A DNA stretch of 64,000 nucleotides from an uncultured Acidiferrobacteraceae bacterium (GTDB lineage Bacteria; Pseudomonadota; Gammaproteobacteria; Acidiferrobacterales; SZUA-150). How positions within the stretch are numbered: position 1 is the first letter of the stretch; every line of letters starts with the position of its first letter. The notes under the pieces were generated by a model. That model was not told the origin of the DNA. It did no database searches and worked only from the letters and a program-made list of their open reading frames with translations. The stretch covers positions 158,437 to 222,436 of the forward strand of contig CAJVXY010000001.1 of assembly GCA_913009895.1 (NCBI GenBank), given 5' to 3'. Below are positions 26,988 to 35,863 of the stretch, one piece after another. Made by a program: the position numbers and the translations under genes.

Positions 26988-27479
26988 TCTAGGTTCTCCT
27001 CAAAAATTAGGCGGCAAGATTATACTTAAATTAGTCTTTCGTCGAGCATAGAAAAAATTATCCCCTATACAAAAAATCTATACCCCGATCCCGAACCGGC
27101 CTTTTTATCATTTAGTTTTTTTAGTTAATGTATGTTTTTTTGAAATAAAGTAGTTGGCTTGATGAATAAAATTATATTTTACCTATATAAAAAATAATGA
27201 TGTAAAGAGGATGCAACTACCAGGTTGTTGACGTTCACTATATATAAGGTATGTGGGTACAAGCTGAAAAGTCAGCAGTGCGCCTTACACCTGGTCGGTT
27301 TTAGCCAATTAATCAGTCAAAACAGTCAAGCGGTGCCCTACTGATAATTGATAATTATGATCATTATTTCAAGGGCGGGCAAGCACGTTAGCCTGATGTG
27401 CTTAAAAATTAGGTATAAATATTCAAGGATTGCAGGGAACCCTTCTTACCATGTGCTAAAGTAGTTTGTAAATAACAAG
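26988..27479. other. 492-bp divergent promoter region of aprMBA and the cyclase gene
   Basis: Holds no convincing gene. On the minus strand a perfect TATAAT (27019-27024) lies about 30 bp before aprM, but without a good -35. A second candidate for aprM is TTGTAT with TATGCT 16 bp on, further upstream. The centre is AT-rich with short direct repeats. For the plus-strand cyclase gene no strong promoter was identified. Confidence 0.4.
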
Positions 27480-29702
27480 TTGCAAAGGCTTGATCGGGTG
27501 ATTTCTAAATTGAAAATAACAACATTACCCAGAAAAAAATTAATACGCAGCCTGGTGATTACGCTGGCAGTCGCTATTGTGGTCAACCTGTTATTTGTAT
27601 CAGGTATTCTCACCAGGCTCGAGTGGATCAGCTTTGATCAGCGGGCAAAGATTTTCAGGGCCGACAAATCTGCCCCTGAAGATGTGGTCATTGTCATGAT
27701 AGACCAGTCTTCACTAAACATGATGAATGACAGCCTTGGCCGGTTCCCCTGGCCGCGGGCAATATATGGCGACTTGCTGGATTTCCTGGCCCTGGGTAAA
27801 CCACGTGCGGTTATTTTCGATATCCTTTTTGTCGAGAATCAGAAAGAAACGGGTTTAAATAAAGGCCGACGCAGTGTGCGTCTGGATCCCAATGATCAAC
27901 GTCTTGTTAATGCCTCAAAAAAATACCCATTTGTTTACCATGCCATGGAAATGCTGGAAGATGTGGCTGATGAGGATGGTGTTGCACTTAAGGCCAGGCC
28001 ATTACCCAACGATTTTGTCAGACGATTTGGTCTGGAAGTCCCGCCAGCACTAATTTTTGAACAATACAATCGATACGGCACCCCGTTTAACAAGTTATAC
28101 CAGGCCTCAGCAGGTATCGGTTTTGTGGGCCTCAGGCCAGATGACGACGGCGTCTATCGGCGTACCCGTTTATTTGACAGTTACCAGGGTATTGGTTTTC
28201 CTGCCCTGTCCGTCACCAGTGTCATTGATAGAGAATTTAATATTGATAAGGCCTGGCAAGAATCTGCGTTGGTAATTGGTGGTTTGAGAGTACCGATTCA
28301 GGCTGATGGCAATTACCTGATCAACATGTACGGCCAGTTTTCCGAATTTTCTATTGGTGGAATATTCGCTTCTATTAATGCGCTCAACCAGGGCCAGCCC
28401 GAGCAGATGTTAATTCCACCCGATGAATTCAGGGATAAAATTGTATTTATCGGAACCAGCGCAGCTGGTTTGCAGGATATTAAACAAACGTCTCTGGGCC
28501 TGGTTCCCGGGGTACTGGCCCATGCCGCCGTGACCGGCAACTTGCTGGCCCAGGATTTTCTTAAAACAAGCAGTATGGGCACGACCATTTTTTTGGTGTT
28601 CTTTTTCAGTTTCCTGACAGCACTCGCCATACTTTATGCACCCGCATTTATCTACCAGATTGGTTTGCCGGTTTTGATTGTTGGTATTTATGGCAGTTTT
28701 GTATTTTGGCAGTTTGGCCAGAATAATGTCCTGGATTTGGTCGCGCCTGTTTTTGGAATTTTATCGACCTGGTTGAGCATGGCCTTGTTTCTTACTTTTA
28801 CTGAAGGCAAGGACAAACGTAAGGCAAGACGCATGTTTGCTCAATACGTGTCCCCGGAAGTTTTAGCAGAAGTCGTCGATAAATATGATGACCAGGTCAG
28901 TGCTGATGTGGGTCGTCGGGAACGGGTATCCATACTTTTTTCTGATATTCGCAGTTTCACAAATATTGCCGAGAATCTTGAGCCCGAGGCCGTTGTTGAA
29001 ATGTTAAATACTCACCTTGGTGCCATGGTTGAGATAATTATCAATAAACGGGGCACGCTGGATAAATTTATTGGTGACGCAATTATGGCTTTTTGGGGCG
29101 CACCCTTGCGTATGGAAGACCATGCGTTACGGGCCGTCGAGGCCGGGTTGCTGATGCTCCGCGCCTTGCCCGAGGTCAATGAAAAAATGCGAGAAAAAGG
29201 CTTTCCCGAAATAAAAATCGGCATTGGCATTAATACCGGTGAAGTGGTACTCGGCAATATTGGTTCTGAACAAAAACTGGATTATACCGTGATCGGTGAC
29301 CGGGTGAACGCGGCCTCCCGTCTGGAGAGTTTGACAAAAAAATATCTGGGCAGTGGTTTGCTTATCTCCGGCACTACCTATGAGGATTTAAAAGACGAAA
29401 TTCTGTGTGCCCGGGTTGATATGGTCAGGGTCAAGGGCAAACAAGAAACTATGGTTATTTATGCACCGCTGGCCATGAGCAGCGATGACCGTGAAGCGGT
29501 GGATTTGACTAAAAATAGCATTAAACTGGCCAATGAGGCTTTTGACAATTATCAAGCGCGAAAATGGAAGCTGGCCCATGACTTATACGGGCAAATTCCG
29601 GATTTGCCCTGGGCGTCAGTGATGCAACAGCGCTGCCTGGAATATCAGAAAAAAAGTCCACCAAAACAATGGGATGGCGTATATTCATTGGAAGAAAAAT
29701 AG
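27480..29702 (+). CDS. CHASE2-domain class III adenylate/guanylate cyclase
   Basis: A 740-aa membrane protein. One transmembrane helix (about 22-45) is followed by an extracytoplasmic CHASE2 sensor domain to about residue 360, then three transmembrane helices (about 365-445) and a C-terminal class III cyclase domain. The metal-binding aspartates (LFSDIRSFT and FIGDAIMAFWG) and the transition-state segment (VIGDRVNAASRLE) are intact, so it should be active; the substrate residues suggest adenylate cyclase. A TTG at 27480 opens the frame; a GTG at 27498 has a better-placed AAAGG and may be the real start. It could feed the cNMP-binding protein type seen at the window start. Confidence 0.92.
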   Translation: MQRLDRVISKLKITTLPRKKLIRSLVITLAVAIVVNLLFVSGILTRLEWISFDQRAKIFRADKSAPEDVVIVMIDQSSLNMMNDSLGRFPWPRAIYGDLLDFLALGKPRAVIFDILFVENQKETGLNKGRRSVRLDPNDQRLVNASKKYPFVYHAMEMLEDVADEDGVALKARPLPNDFVRRFGLEVPPALIFEQYNRYGTPFNKLYQASAGIGFVGLRPDDDGVYRRTRLFDSYQGIGFPALSVTSVIDREFNIDKAWQESALVIGGLRVPIQADGNYLINMYGQFSEFSIGGIFASINALNQGQPEQMLIPPDEFRDKIVFIGTSAAGLQDIKQTSLGLVPGVLAHAAVTGNLLAQDFLKTSSMGTTIFLVFFFSFLTALAILYAPAFIYQIGLPVLIVGIYGSFVFWQFGQNNVLDLVAPVFGILSTWLSMALFLTFTEGKDKRKARRMFAQYVSPEVLAEVVDKYDDQVSADVGRRERVSILFSDIRSFTNIAENLEPEAVVEMLNTHLGAMVEIIINKRGTLDKFIGDAIMAFWGAPLRMEDHALRAVEAGLLMLRALPEVNEKMREKGFPEIKIGIGINTGEVVLGNIGSEQKLDYTVIGDRVNAASRLESLTKKYLGSGLLISGTTYEDLKDEILCARVDMVRVKGKQETMVIYAPLAMSSDDREAVDLTKNSIKLANEAFDNYQARKWKLAHDLYGQIPDLPWASVMQQRCLEYQKKSPPKQWDGVYSLEEK

Positions 29703-29841
29703 AGATTTATCTATAAATATCAGCATTTTGTGAACTAGCTCACTAATATTGTTGGAAATATAATCTATTATCTAATGTGTAAGCTATATGAAAGTACAAA
29801 TGAATATACTTGTATCAGCTAAAGTCTTGTTGGAGAGTGCC

Positions 29842-30324
29842 ATGAAGAAATTTATTTTAGTTTTAATCAGTATGTTGTTGCCCGTCGGTGTCTTTGCTGC
29901 TGAAAAGGTTTATGTGCAGAGCGTGCGCGCAAATGTCTTGTCAGGTCCGGCATTTAGCGCCCAGGTGCTGTCGGTTGCGCCCAAGGGCAGTGAGATGAAC
30001 GCGGCTTTTGTTTCTGGCAACTGGTATCGTGTCACCTATAATGGTAAAAATGGCTGGGTGTCCAGGTACCAGGTGTCAAAAAATCCACCCATGAAACAAA
30101 TCAGCTTTTTTGATCGTATTGGTAATTATTTTAACCAGGACGATGCCCGCCGTCGCGCTTCACGCACCACTGTGGTTGGCGCGGTACGAGGTCTGTCAGA
30201 AGATGGTGACAATGCTGATCAAATAGAAGCGGTCGATTATAAGGCATTAGAAAAAATGAATAATATGTCCGTTGACGAACAAGTTGTATTACGATTTTTA
30301 GAGGACGGGCTTACAGGAGGATAG
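29842..30324 (+). CDS. Secreted bacterial SH3-domain protein
   Basis: A 160-aa protein with a clear signal peptide (MKKFILVLISMLLPVGVFA) and a bacterial SH3b domain (about 22-75: YVQSVRANVLSGPAFSAQV, WYRVTYNGKNGWVSRY). I chose the ATG at 29842, which has GGAGAG in front and starts at the signal peptide; the frame extends 18 codons further upstream. SH3b domains bind peptidoglycan or cell-wall peptides. The neighbour downstream (40 bp) is an M48 metalloprotease, suggesting a periplasmic pair. Confidence 0.85.
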   Translation: MKKFILVLISMLLPVGVFAAEKVYVQSVRANVLSGPAFSAQVLSVAPKGSEMNAAFVSGNWYRVTYNGKNGWVSRYQVSKNPPMKQISFFDRIGNYFNQDDARRRASRTTVVGAVRGLSEDGDNADQIEAVDYKALEKMNNMSVDEQVVLRFLEDGLTGG

Positions 30325-30364
30325 TTCTGTAGTAATACTTAACTCCAACACAACAGGCAAGATT

Positions 30365-31198
30365 ATGCGTGGCATTTTTACTGCCGCGCTTTTCCTGTTT
30401 GCCTTATCACTTGCTAACGCAGAGACAGATAACTTTCGCACCCGAGGTGGCGGGGGACCAACAGAACAAGAGAAAGCGGAGATAGCCGTATCTGATATAA
30501 AAGCTGAAATAAAATTCGGCCAAAATATCGCGGCCCGTATCCTGGCACGAAATCCCATGATCGAAAATCAGTCACTGATTGATTACGTAAATTTAGTGGG
30601 CAATGCAGTTGCATTATACGCTGGCAGACCAGAACTAAAATTTCGCTTTACAGTGATCCAGAGTAAACACGTCAATGCCTATGCCACACCTGGCGGTTAT
30701 ATTTTTATCACGAAACCGGCCATTGATATTATGCAAGACGAGTCTGAACTAGCCGGCGCCCTGGCCCATGAAATTGCCCACGTAACCCGCAAACATATTG
30801 TCAATGCACTAAAAATCAAGGGCAGTGAAAGCAGTGCCCAATCCGGTTTAACACGGTTTCTTGGCGGTGTTGGTGATGCCGGGCGTGTTGCTTTTGCACA
30901 AACCGTTGATAAGGCCGTCGAGATACTGTTTCAGGATGGGTTGTCCCGGGAAGATGAGCTTGACGCCGACAAGACAGGTACCATTTACCTGGCAACAACG
31001 GGTTATGACCCTACCGCATTACGCAGATACCTGCGGCGCGTCAAAGCTTCAAAAGGCGAAAGGTTAAAAGTAATTAACAGTACGCATCCGCCATTTAATT
31101 TGCGGATTAATAAACTGGCTGAGCAATTAAAAAGTATGGGCATAGGCAAGTCCAGGCTGCCAACTGTACGGGCACGTTTTCTTGAGAGGGCAAGATAA
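30365..31198 (+). CDS. Periplasmic M48-family zinc metalloprotease
   Basis: A 277-aa protein with signal peptide (to about residue 20) and the M48 catalytic motif HEIAH in GALAHEIAHVTRKH (near residue 140), with the third zinc ligand Glu in the DELDADKTG motif near residue 200. It belongs to the periplasmic M48B group around BepA/LoiP, which take part in outer-membrane quality control, but lacks the C-terminal TPR domain of BepA. It lies between the SH3-domain gene and an outer-membrane protein gene, with which it may be co-transcribed. Confidence 0.9.
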   Translation: MRGIFTAALFLFALSLANAETDNFRTRGGGGPTEQEKAEIAVSDIKAEIKFGQNIAARILARNPMIENQSLIDYVNLVGNAVALYAGRPELKFRFTVIQSKHVNAYATPGGYIFITKPAIDIMQDESELAGALAHEIAHVTRKHIVNALKIKGSESSAQSGLTRFLGGVGDAGRVAFAQTVDKAVEILFQDGLSREDELDADKTGTIYLATTGYDPTALRRYLRRVKASKGERLKVINSTHPPFNLRINKLAEQLKSMGIGKSRLPTVRARFLERAR

Positions 31199-31199
31199 C

Positions 31200-32474
31200 A
31201 TGGAAAATAAAAATAAGAATGAAATTAGTAATAATCTTTTTGGAAAACACTACAAATTTATTTCTACATTCTTTCTGCTTTCCCTGGTTTATGTGAGCCC
31301 GGTCGGAGCAGACCAGTTTCACTATAAAAATATTATTGTCGGGGAGCGTGCCAGCGGACTGGGTGGTGCCTATACGGCAGTATCAGACGATCCATCGGGA
31401 TTATTTTACAACCCGGCCGGTATTGTTTACGGTAAAGCCGGCAACCTGTCAGCCAGTGTCAACGCCTACCACACCGCCACCAAGACCTATAAAAAAGCAC
31501 TGGGCGGTAGTGTTGACTGGGAAAGAACGTCTTCTACTTTTTTACCCAACTTTTTCGCATTTACCCAGCCGCTCGGTAAGGGTGTGGTGGGGTTTTCCTA
31601 TGCCGTTCCTGATGCGGTAAATGAGAGCCAGGATCAAACTTTTCTTAACCCCAATACGGTCTGGACATCATTGACAGTTAATTACAATGACCAGGACCTG
31701 ACCTATAAAATAGGCCCCAGTTATGCAATCGAAATCACAAAAGGTTTATCCATAGGGACCACCCTGTATTTTCATTATCGGGAACGGGAAAGAATCAGCA
31801 ATGAACTCGCCGTTCAACCAGGACCGGGCGGTGATTACCAGTTATCCAATACTTATTTCAAAACCTTTGAGACTGGTATAGAACCTGTGTTAGGGATTAT
31901 GTGGAGTCCACTTGATAAATTTTCATTTGGCCTGAATATCAAAAAAACAATAATTAATAATTCTCGTACCACTTTACAAACCCAACAAAAGGCATTTGGT
32001 GATGAAGAAATTCAGCTGGCACGTACCCGTATAGATGATACCAGGGAGATGCCCTTGTCCATCGCCCTGGGCGTTGCCTGGTTTCCGACCAGCAGCCTGA
32101 TGGTGTCAGGAGATCTGACCAATTATAGTGCCACGGAAGATGTGATTACCGGCACCCGGGAGTCGATTACGAATTTTGCAGTTGGCCTTGAGTATTATAC
32201 CAGTTCATCACTGGCGCTGCGTACGGGCATTTACTCCAATTATGCAAATACACCGGGCCTGAATGAAGGTAGTTTAACCCCTCAAAATGAACACATTAAC
32301 TACTATGGCCTGACGGCCAGTATTAGTTCAGTCACTCGCAACTCAACGATAACTTTAGGGCTCGCCCATTCAATCGGTTCAGGCAAGGCGCAGGTAGTAA
32401 GCGGTTCGTCAGAATTACAGGATGTAGAAGGCAGTTCTACTTCTTTGTTATTATCGACCTCTTACGGCTATTAG
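31200..32474 (+). CDS. OmpP1/FadL/TodX-family outer membrane protein
   Basis: A 424-aa protein with signal peptide and the family opening ERASGLGGAYTAVSDDPSGLFYNPAG, followed by alternating beta-strand sequence to a C-terminal aromatic (SYGY). This is the FadL-like barrel family for hydrophobic substrates. The ATG at 31200 follows GAGAGG; a TTG 18 bp upstream is less likely. It begins 1 bp after the M48 protease stop. Substrate unknown. Confidence 0.85.
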   Translation: MENKNKNEISNNLFGKHYKFISTFFLLSLVYVSPVGADQFHYKNIIVGERASGLGGAYTAVSDDPSGLFYNPAGIVYGKAGNLSASVNAYHTATKTYKKALGGSVDWERTSSTFLPNFFAFTQPLGKGVVGFSYAVPDAVNESQDQTFLNPNTVWTSLTVNYNDQDLTYKIGPSYAIEITKGLSIGTTLYFHYRERERISNELAVQPGPGGDYQLSNTYFKTFETGIEPVLGIMWSPLDKFSFGLNIKKTIINNSRTTLQTQQKAFGDEEIQLARTRIDDTREMPLSIALGVAWFPTSSLMVSGDLTNYSATEDVITGTRESITNFAVGLEYYTSSSLALRTGIYSNYANTPGLNEGSLTPQNEHINYYGLTASISSVTRNSTITLGLAHSIGSGKAQVVSGSSELQDVEGSSTSLLLSTSYGY

Positions 32475-32514
32475 ACTTTTTTAAGTTTTCTGAAAAGACA
32501 GTTTTGGTTGTGTC

Positions 32515-32883
32515 CTAGAAGCACCATTCAGGCTGTTGACCTGAATCTGTCGCTATTACTGATTTCGTATCGTCCGGTTTGACCTTTACATCCGCTTCAA
32601 TATAACAACTGGTCCCGGCACCGTAACAAACCCGTACATCATATCTGTCTGCATCGTAGTCGTAAGTTACCTCCTGGCCCGGCGCGAGGTTAACGGTGAA
32701 AGGCACTTCCCAGCCTTTGCTACAATCTTCGGTTACCGAGATGCTTGTAATATTGTTTGTCGTGTCGGCATTGAATATACGCAGTTCACCCTCAAAAAAG
32801 TCATCCACAAATGCCGGGCAGGCGGATAACAACAGGCTTATGCTGGTAATAATAATCAATCTGGTTGTATGGTTGATATTCAT
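32515..32883 (-). CDS. Small lipoprotein, paralogue of the next gene upstream
   Basis: A 122-aa protein with a lipoprotein signal peptide (LLLSAC lipobox, cysteine near residue 22) and a compact beta-rich domain with four further cysteines. The domain (GELRIFNADTTNNITSISV, LAPGQEVTYDYDADRYDVRVC) aligns by eye with the protein encoded at 33004-33336, so the two are tandem paralogues. The family is unknown to me; the NITSISV/APGxE pattern recalls small immunoglobulin-like or pilus-like beta folds. It has a perfect 12-bp inverted repeat directly upstream of its start. Confidence 0.75.
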   Translation of the reverse strand: MNINHTTRLIIITSISLLLSACPAFVDDFFEGELRIFNADTTNNITSISVTEDCSKGWEVPFTVNLAPGQEVTYDYDADRYDVRVCYGAGTSCYIEADVKVKPDDTKSVIATDSGQQPEWCF

Positions 32884-32889
32884 CTGCCT

Positions 32890-32923
32890 TATTCACGTTA
32901 CCATGGTGATTGTAACGTGAATA
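32890..32923. promoter_or_regulatory. 12-bp inverted repeat before the lipoprotein gene
   Basis: Arms TATTCACGTTAC/GTAACGTGAATA (32890-32901 and 32912-32923), 10-nt loop, 6 bp before the ATG of the lipoprotein at 32883. There is no T-run, so an operator or mRNA hairpin hiding the ribosome site is more likely than a terminator. Confidence 0.5.
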
Positions 32924-32948
32924 ATATCAAACTGTCGATTTGGCACTG

Positions 32949-32975
32949 AAAAAAAGCCCCGTTAGACGGGGTTTT
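32949..32975 (-). terminator. Intrinsic terminator between the two lipoprotein genes
   Basis: Stem CCCCGT/ACGGGG (32957-32962 and 32966-32971) extended by A-T pairs; on the minus strand it is followed by seven T residues. It ends the transcript of the gene at 33004-33336. Confidence 0.8.
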
Positions 32976-33003
32976 AGTATTGTATGTGCTTATTTACGGT
33001 TAT

Positions 33004-33336
33004 TTAGCAAGTAGCTGTATTAGCAATTCCATTAGAAAGAGATGAGATAATTGTTTCTCCAATACTTACATATCTAAAAAAATCAATACCGCATGTTCCG
33101 CTGTCAAAACACGCGCGTATGTCCCAGGTATCGCCCCCACCAACTGTAAAATCTTGCGATGCACCTGGTGCAATACTAACACTGACGCCACTGCCCCAAG
33201 CAGTCAAACAATCATCTGGAATGGCAACATTGGTAATAGTGGCAGTAGCATTTGCATTGGTGACACGTATTGTTCCTGAGAATATTTCATCGTCATCATC
33301 TACGGGACAACCAGAAAGAAAGGCTGTCGCCAGCAA
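33004..33336 (-). CDS. Small lipoprotein with a frame break in the signal peptide
   Basis: The open frame begins at a TTG and reads MLATAFLSGCPVDDDD, then a beta-rich domain (GTIRVTNANATATITNV, SIAPGASQDFTVGGGDTWDIRAC) that is paralogous to the lipoprotein at 32515-32883. The signal peptide has no basic N-region as it stands. An ATG at 33371, in another frame, reads MKTTKFF and would join to give MKTTKFFFLPGVLLATAFLSGC if the T-tract (33350-33356, seven T on the coding strand) had one more base. So the true gene is probably 33004-33371 with a 1-base slip in a homopolymer: phase variation, mutation or assembly error. Confidence 0.7.
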   Translation of the reverse strand: MLATAFLSGCPVDDDDEIFSGTIRVTNANATATITNVAIPDDCLTAWGSGVSVSIAPGASQDFTVGGGDTWDIRACFDSGTCGIDFFRYVSIGETIISSLSNGIANTATC

Positions 33337-33537
33337 AACACCAGGAAGGAAAAAAATTTCGTCGTTTTCATGAACACCCCCCCACCGTGTTGGTAACAGG
33401 TGAGTAATAACAGGATATAAATAAGGAAATCTTTGTCATATATCAAAATTTCAGTTTATTAAAATTTTAGACTTGGCCTGGTGGCGAGCACGATAAATGG
33501 CAGGTATTTACAAACGTGTTACGGTTGTCGGTTAAGC

Positions 33538-34437
33538 TTATTCCAGATTAAATGACAGCATTTCTGGCTGCCCATTACGTGTAATTTCTATCTGAATCTG
33601 GCTTAAGGTGCCGAGTTTTGCGTATTGGGTCATGGCATCCTGGATCGAATTGAGTGGTTCACCATTGACGCTTTTAATGATATCGCCCTGCTTTAAACCA
33701 AGTTGTTCATAAAGACTGCCTTTTTTCAGTTTACGGACCAGGAAACCGCCTTCCTTACGGGGCATGATGTAGGCCGCTCGCAGGAATTCCGGGTCTTTCA
33801 GTTTTTCACCAATAATACCCCTTGGCATGGAAAAATCATTTTTACCAAGTCGCCTTATTTGGCTGTCGAGATTTTGGTTGTTATTTTGGATAACCGAAAC
33901 GGCATCGCTGGCCAGTCCTTCAGCCATGTCTTCCAGGACCAGGCTTTCCAGGACACCGGCACGCTGTAAAATAGCGCGATCAGGGTAGACGGCATGAAGT
34001 ATCGCGCCATGGGCCACTTCTTCTCCCAGTGTAAAGGCCGCTTGTGGTTGACCATCGGCACTGATGAGGGCCACGCTGTTTTCGCCTGCTGCCACGATTC
34101 CAGTTAAAATCAGGTTCAGGCTGCTTAAAGGTACTTCAGTTGGGGTCGCCTGATTTTCGATTATATTGGCCTGGCCGAACAAATGCGCATTCAATAAAAT
34201 TTGAATATCGGGGATATTGTTTTTACCCACTTGCTGGGACGAGCCTGTGGATGCGACCATATAGGGTAAATTTGGCCGGACCAGGCGCCAGGTCCAGTCA
34301 GCCATACTGGAAGCGAGCATAAAAATTACAAATATATTCAATAACAGGAACAGGCGGTTGGCGCCAAATCGTTGCACGATAGATTGCCATACCCGTGTCA
34401 GTGATTGTGTAATCGTTTCAAGGGCATCAGCAGTCAT
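33538..34437 (-). CDS. gspC: Type II secretion system protein GspC
   Basis: A 299-aa inner-membrane protein with a single N-terminal transmembrane helix (about 28-48), the periplasmic homology region (residues 75-160, NIPDIQILLNAHLFG then LTGIVAAGENSVALIS) and a C-terminal PDZ domain (about 210-299, GLKQGDIIKSVNGEPL). This is the GspC/PulC layout; GspC connects the inner-membrane platform to the secretin GspD. No other gsp gene is next to it, so it stands alone here. Confidence 0.88.
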   Translation of the reverse strand: MTADALETITQSLTRVWQSIVQRFGANRLFLLLNIFVIFMLASSMADWTWRLVRPNLPYMVASTGSSQQVGKNNIPDIQILLNAHLFGQANIIENQATPTEVPLSSLNLILTGIVAAGENSVALISADGQPQAAFTLGEEVAHGAILHAVYPDRAILQRAGVLESLVLEDMAEGLASDAVSVIQNNNQNLDSQIRRLGKNDFSMPRGIIGEKLKDPEFLRAAYIMPRKEGGFLVRKLKKGSLYEQLGLKQGDIIKSVNGEPLNSIQDAMTQYAKLGTLSQIQIEITRNGQPEMLSFNLE

Positions 34438-34556
34438 GGGCTAATTATAACGGAATTGCCAAAAAGCGGTTGAATTTATTGCTCATTATGGGGCTTGCCT
34501 GGTTTGGTTTATTGAGGCTGTACTGATGGTTCAATGCCGGATATCATCCAGGCGTA

Positions 34557-35276
34557 GTGTACTTATACACTTTAAAACAAGACAAAAAAAGGCAAAAAGC
34601 CGGGCAATTTATACCAGTGGAATCGAGCTCACAGAATAAGTCACCACCAGATGCGTTGATGTTCTTGTCAGAGACTTGTCCACATTGTCCACAAGTATTG
34701 CTGAACCTCACTGATCTTTTAAAAGCGGGTGATTTGGCCAGCCTCAAGATATTAAATATTTCTCATCATTCACGGCAAGCCCGGGAGCTGAATATAAGAA
34801 GCCTGCCCTGGGTAAAAATTGGCCCATTTGAGATTGAGGGCCTGAGCCGTGCGCACGAGTATGCAAAATGGGCCAGGGCAGTGAATACGATCGAAGGTTT
34901 ATGCGATTATTTAAAACTATTACTCGAAACTGGCCAACTTAAAAAAGCGGAATATGTAATTGAATCAGAAGACGAGGGTTTTGATGCCCTCTTGACATTA
35001 GTGGCCGATGTAGAAGCCAATATTACCGTACGAACAGGGGCATCTGCGCTACTGGAGGCGCTTGAGGGCAGCCAGAAGCTGGAGCAGGCGATATCGGAAA
35101 TTGCCGGGATGCTGAAATCAGACAAGGCAAATATCCGGGCAGATGCTTGTTATTTTCTCGGGCTTACGCATAATCCAGTAGCGATTTCGATGCTCCAGCC
35201 AATGTTACGTGATGGGAATAAACATGTTCATGAACTCGCCAGTGAAAGTATTGAAAAATTATCGTTATTTTTGTAA
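34557..35276 (+). CDS. Thioredoxin-like (CPHC) and HEAT-repeat fusion protein
   Basis: A 239-aa protein starting at GTG; the first upstream stop in this frame is at 34524 and no ATG lies between, so GTG or a later start must be used. Residues 30-110 are thioredoxin-like with active-site motif CPHC (FLSETCPHCPQ), and residues 150-239 hold HEAT-like repeats (SDKANIRADACYFLGLTHNPVAISMLQPMLRDGNKHV). There is no signal peptide, so it is cytoplasmic. This architecture is known from some uncharacterised proteins in sulfur-oxidising and other proteobacteria, but I cannot name a function. It is divergent from gspC. Confidence 0.75.
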   Translation: MYLYTLKQDKKRQKAGQFIPVESSSQNKSPPDALMFLSETCPHCPQVLLNLTDLLKAGDLASLKILNISHHSRQARELNIRSLPWVKIGPFEIEGLSRAHEYAKWARAVNTIEGLCDYLKLLLETGQLKKAEYVIESEDEGFDALLTLVADVEANITVRTGASALLEALEGSQKLEQAISEIAGMLKSDKANIRADACYFLGLTHNPVAISMLQPMLRDGNKHVHELASESIEKLSLFL

Positions 35277-35315
35277 ATAGTTAGATTATCCAGCATTATT
35301 TTACCAGGAGAAGTT

Positions 35316-35846
35316 ATGTTTAAGTTTATAACCGTCACAGTTACTGCCATATTTTTTAGCCTTGTTTTAAGTATTCCTGTAAATGCTGCTCAAGCGGTGA
35401 AAATTGGTTATGTTGATCTCCAGGCAGTTATTAACCTTAGTAAAGCAGGAAAAAAAGAACAGGAAAAAATAAGAGAATTTATTAAAGAGCGTCAAACAAA
35501 AATAGCGGCCGAAGAAAAAAAACTTGAAGCAGCGGGTAAAAAATTTGAAAAAGACCGGCTCACGATGAGCAAGGAGCAACAAGATAAAAAGAAAAAGGAT
35601 TTTCAGAAAAAATTACTGGCTTTTCGGAAATTGGCACGTGATTCAGAAAAAGAAGTCAAACAAAAAGAGTCGCTTTTCACAAAAAGAGCTCTTGCTGAAT
35701 TAAAAAGTATTGTTTCCGCTATCGCCAAGGAAAAAGAGTTTACGTTTATTGTAGAAAAGAGTGAAGGCGCAGTATTATATTCACAGGAAGGTATGGATAT
35801 AACAGACCCGGTAATGAAAGAGTTTGATAAAAAGTTTGCCAAGTAG
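35316..35846 (+). CDS. OmpH/Skp family periplasmic chaperone
   Basis: A 176-aa protein with signal peptide (to about residue 24, ending VNA), then the typical Skp start VKIGYVDLQAVINLSKAG and a long lysine-rich coiled coil (residues 50-130), ending in a short beta strand part. Skp-like proteins hold unfolded outer-membrane proteins in the periplasm. The gene stands away from bamA and lpxD, where skp usually lies, so it may be a second copy. A GGAG ribosome site precedes the ATG. Confidence 0.85.
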   Translation: MFKFITVTVTAIFFSLVLSIPVNAAQAVKIGYVDLQAVINLSKAGKKEQEKIREFIKERQTKIAAEEKKLEAAGKKFEKDRLTMSKEQQDKKKKDFQKKLLAFRKLARDSEKEVKQKESLFTKRALAELKSIVSAIAKEKEFTFIVEKSEGAVLYSQEGMDITDPVMKEFDKKFAK

Positions 35847-35863
35847 CGTATTATCACCATTGG

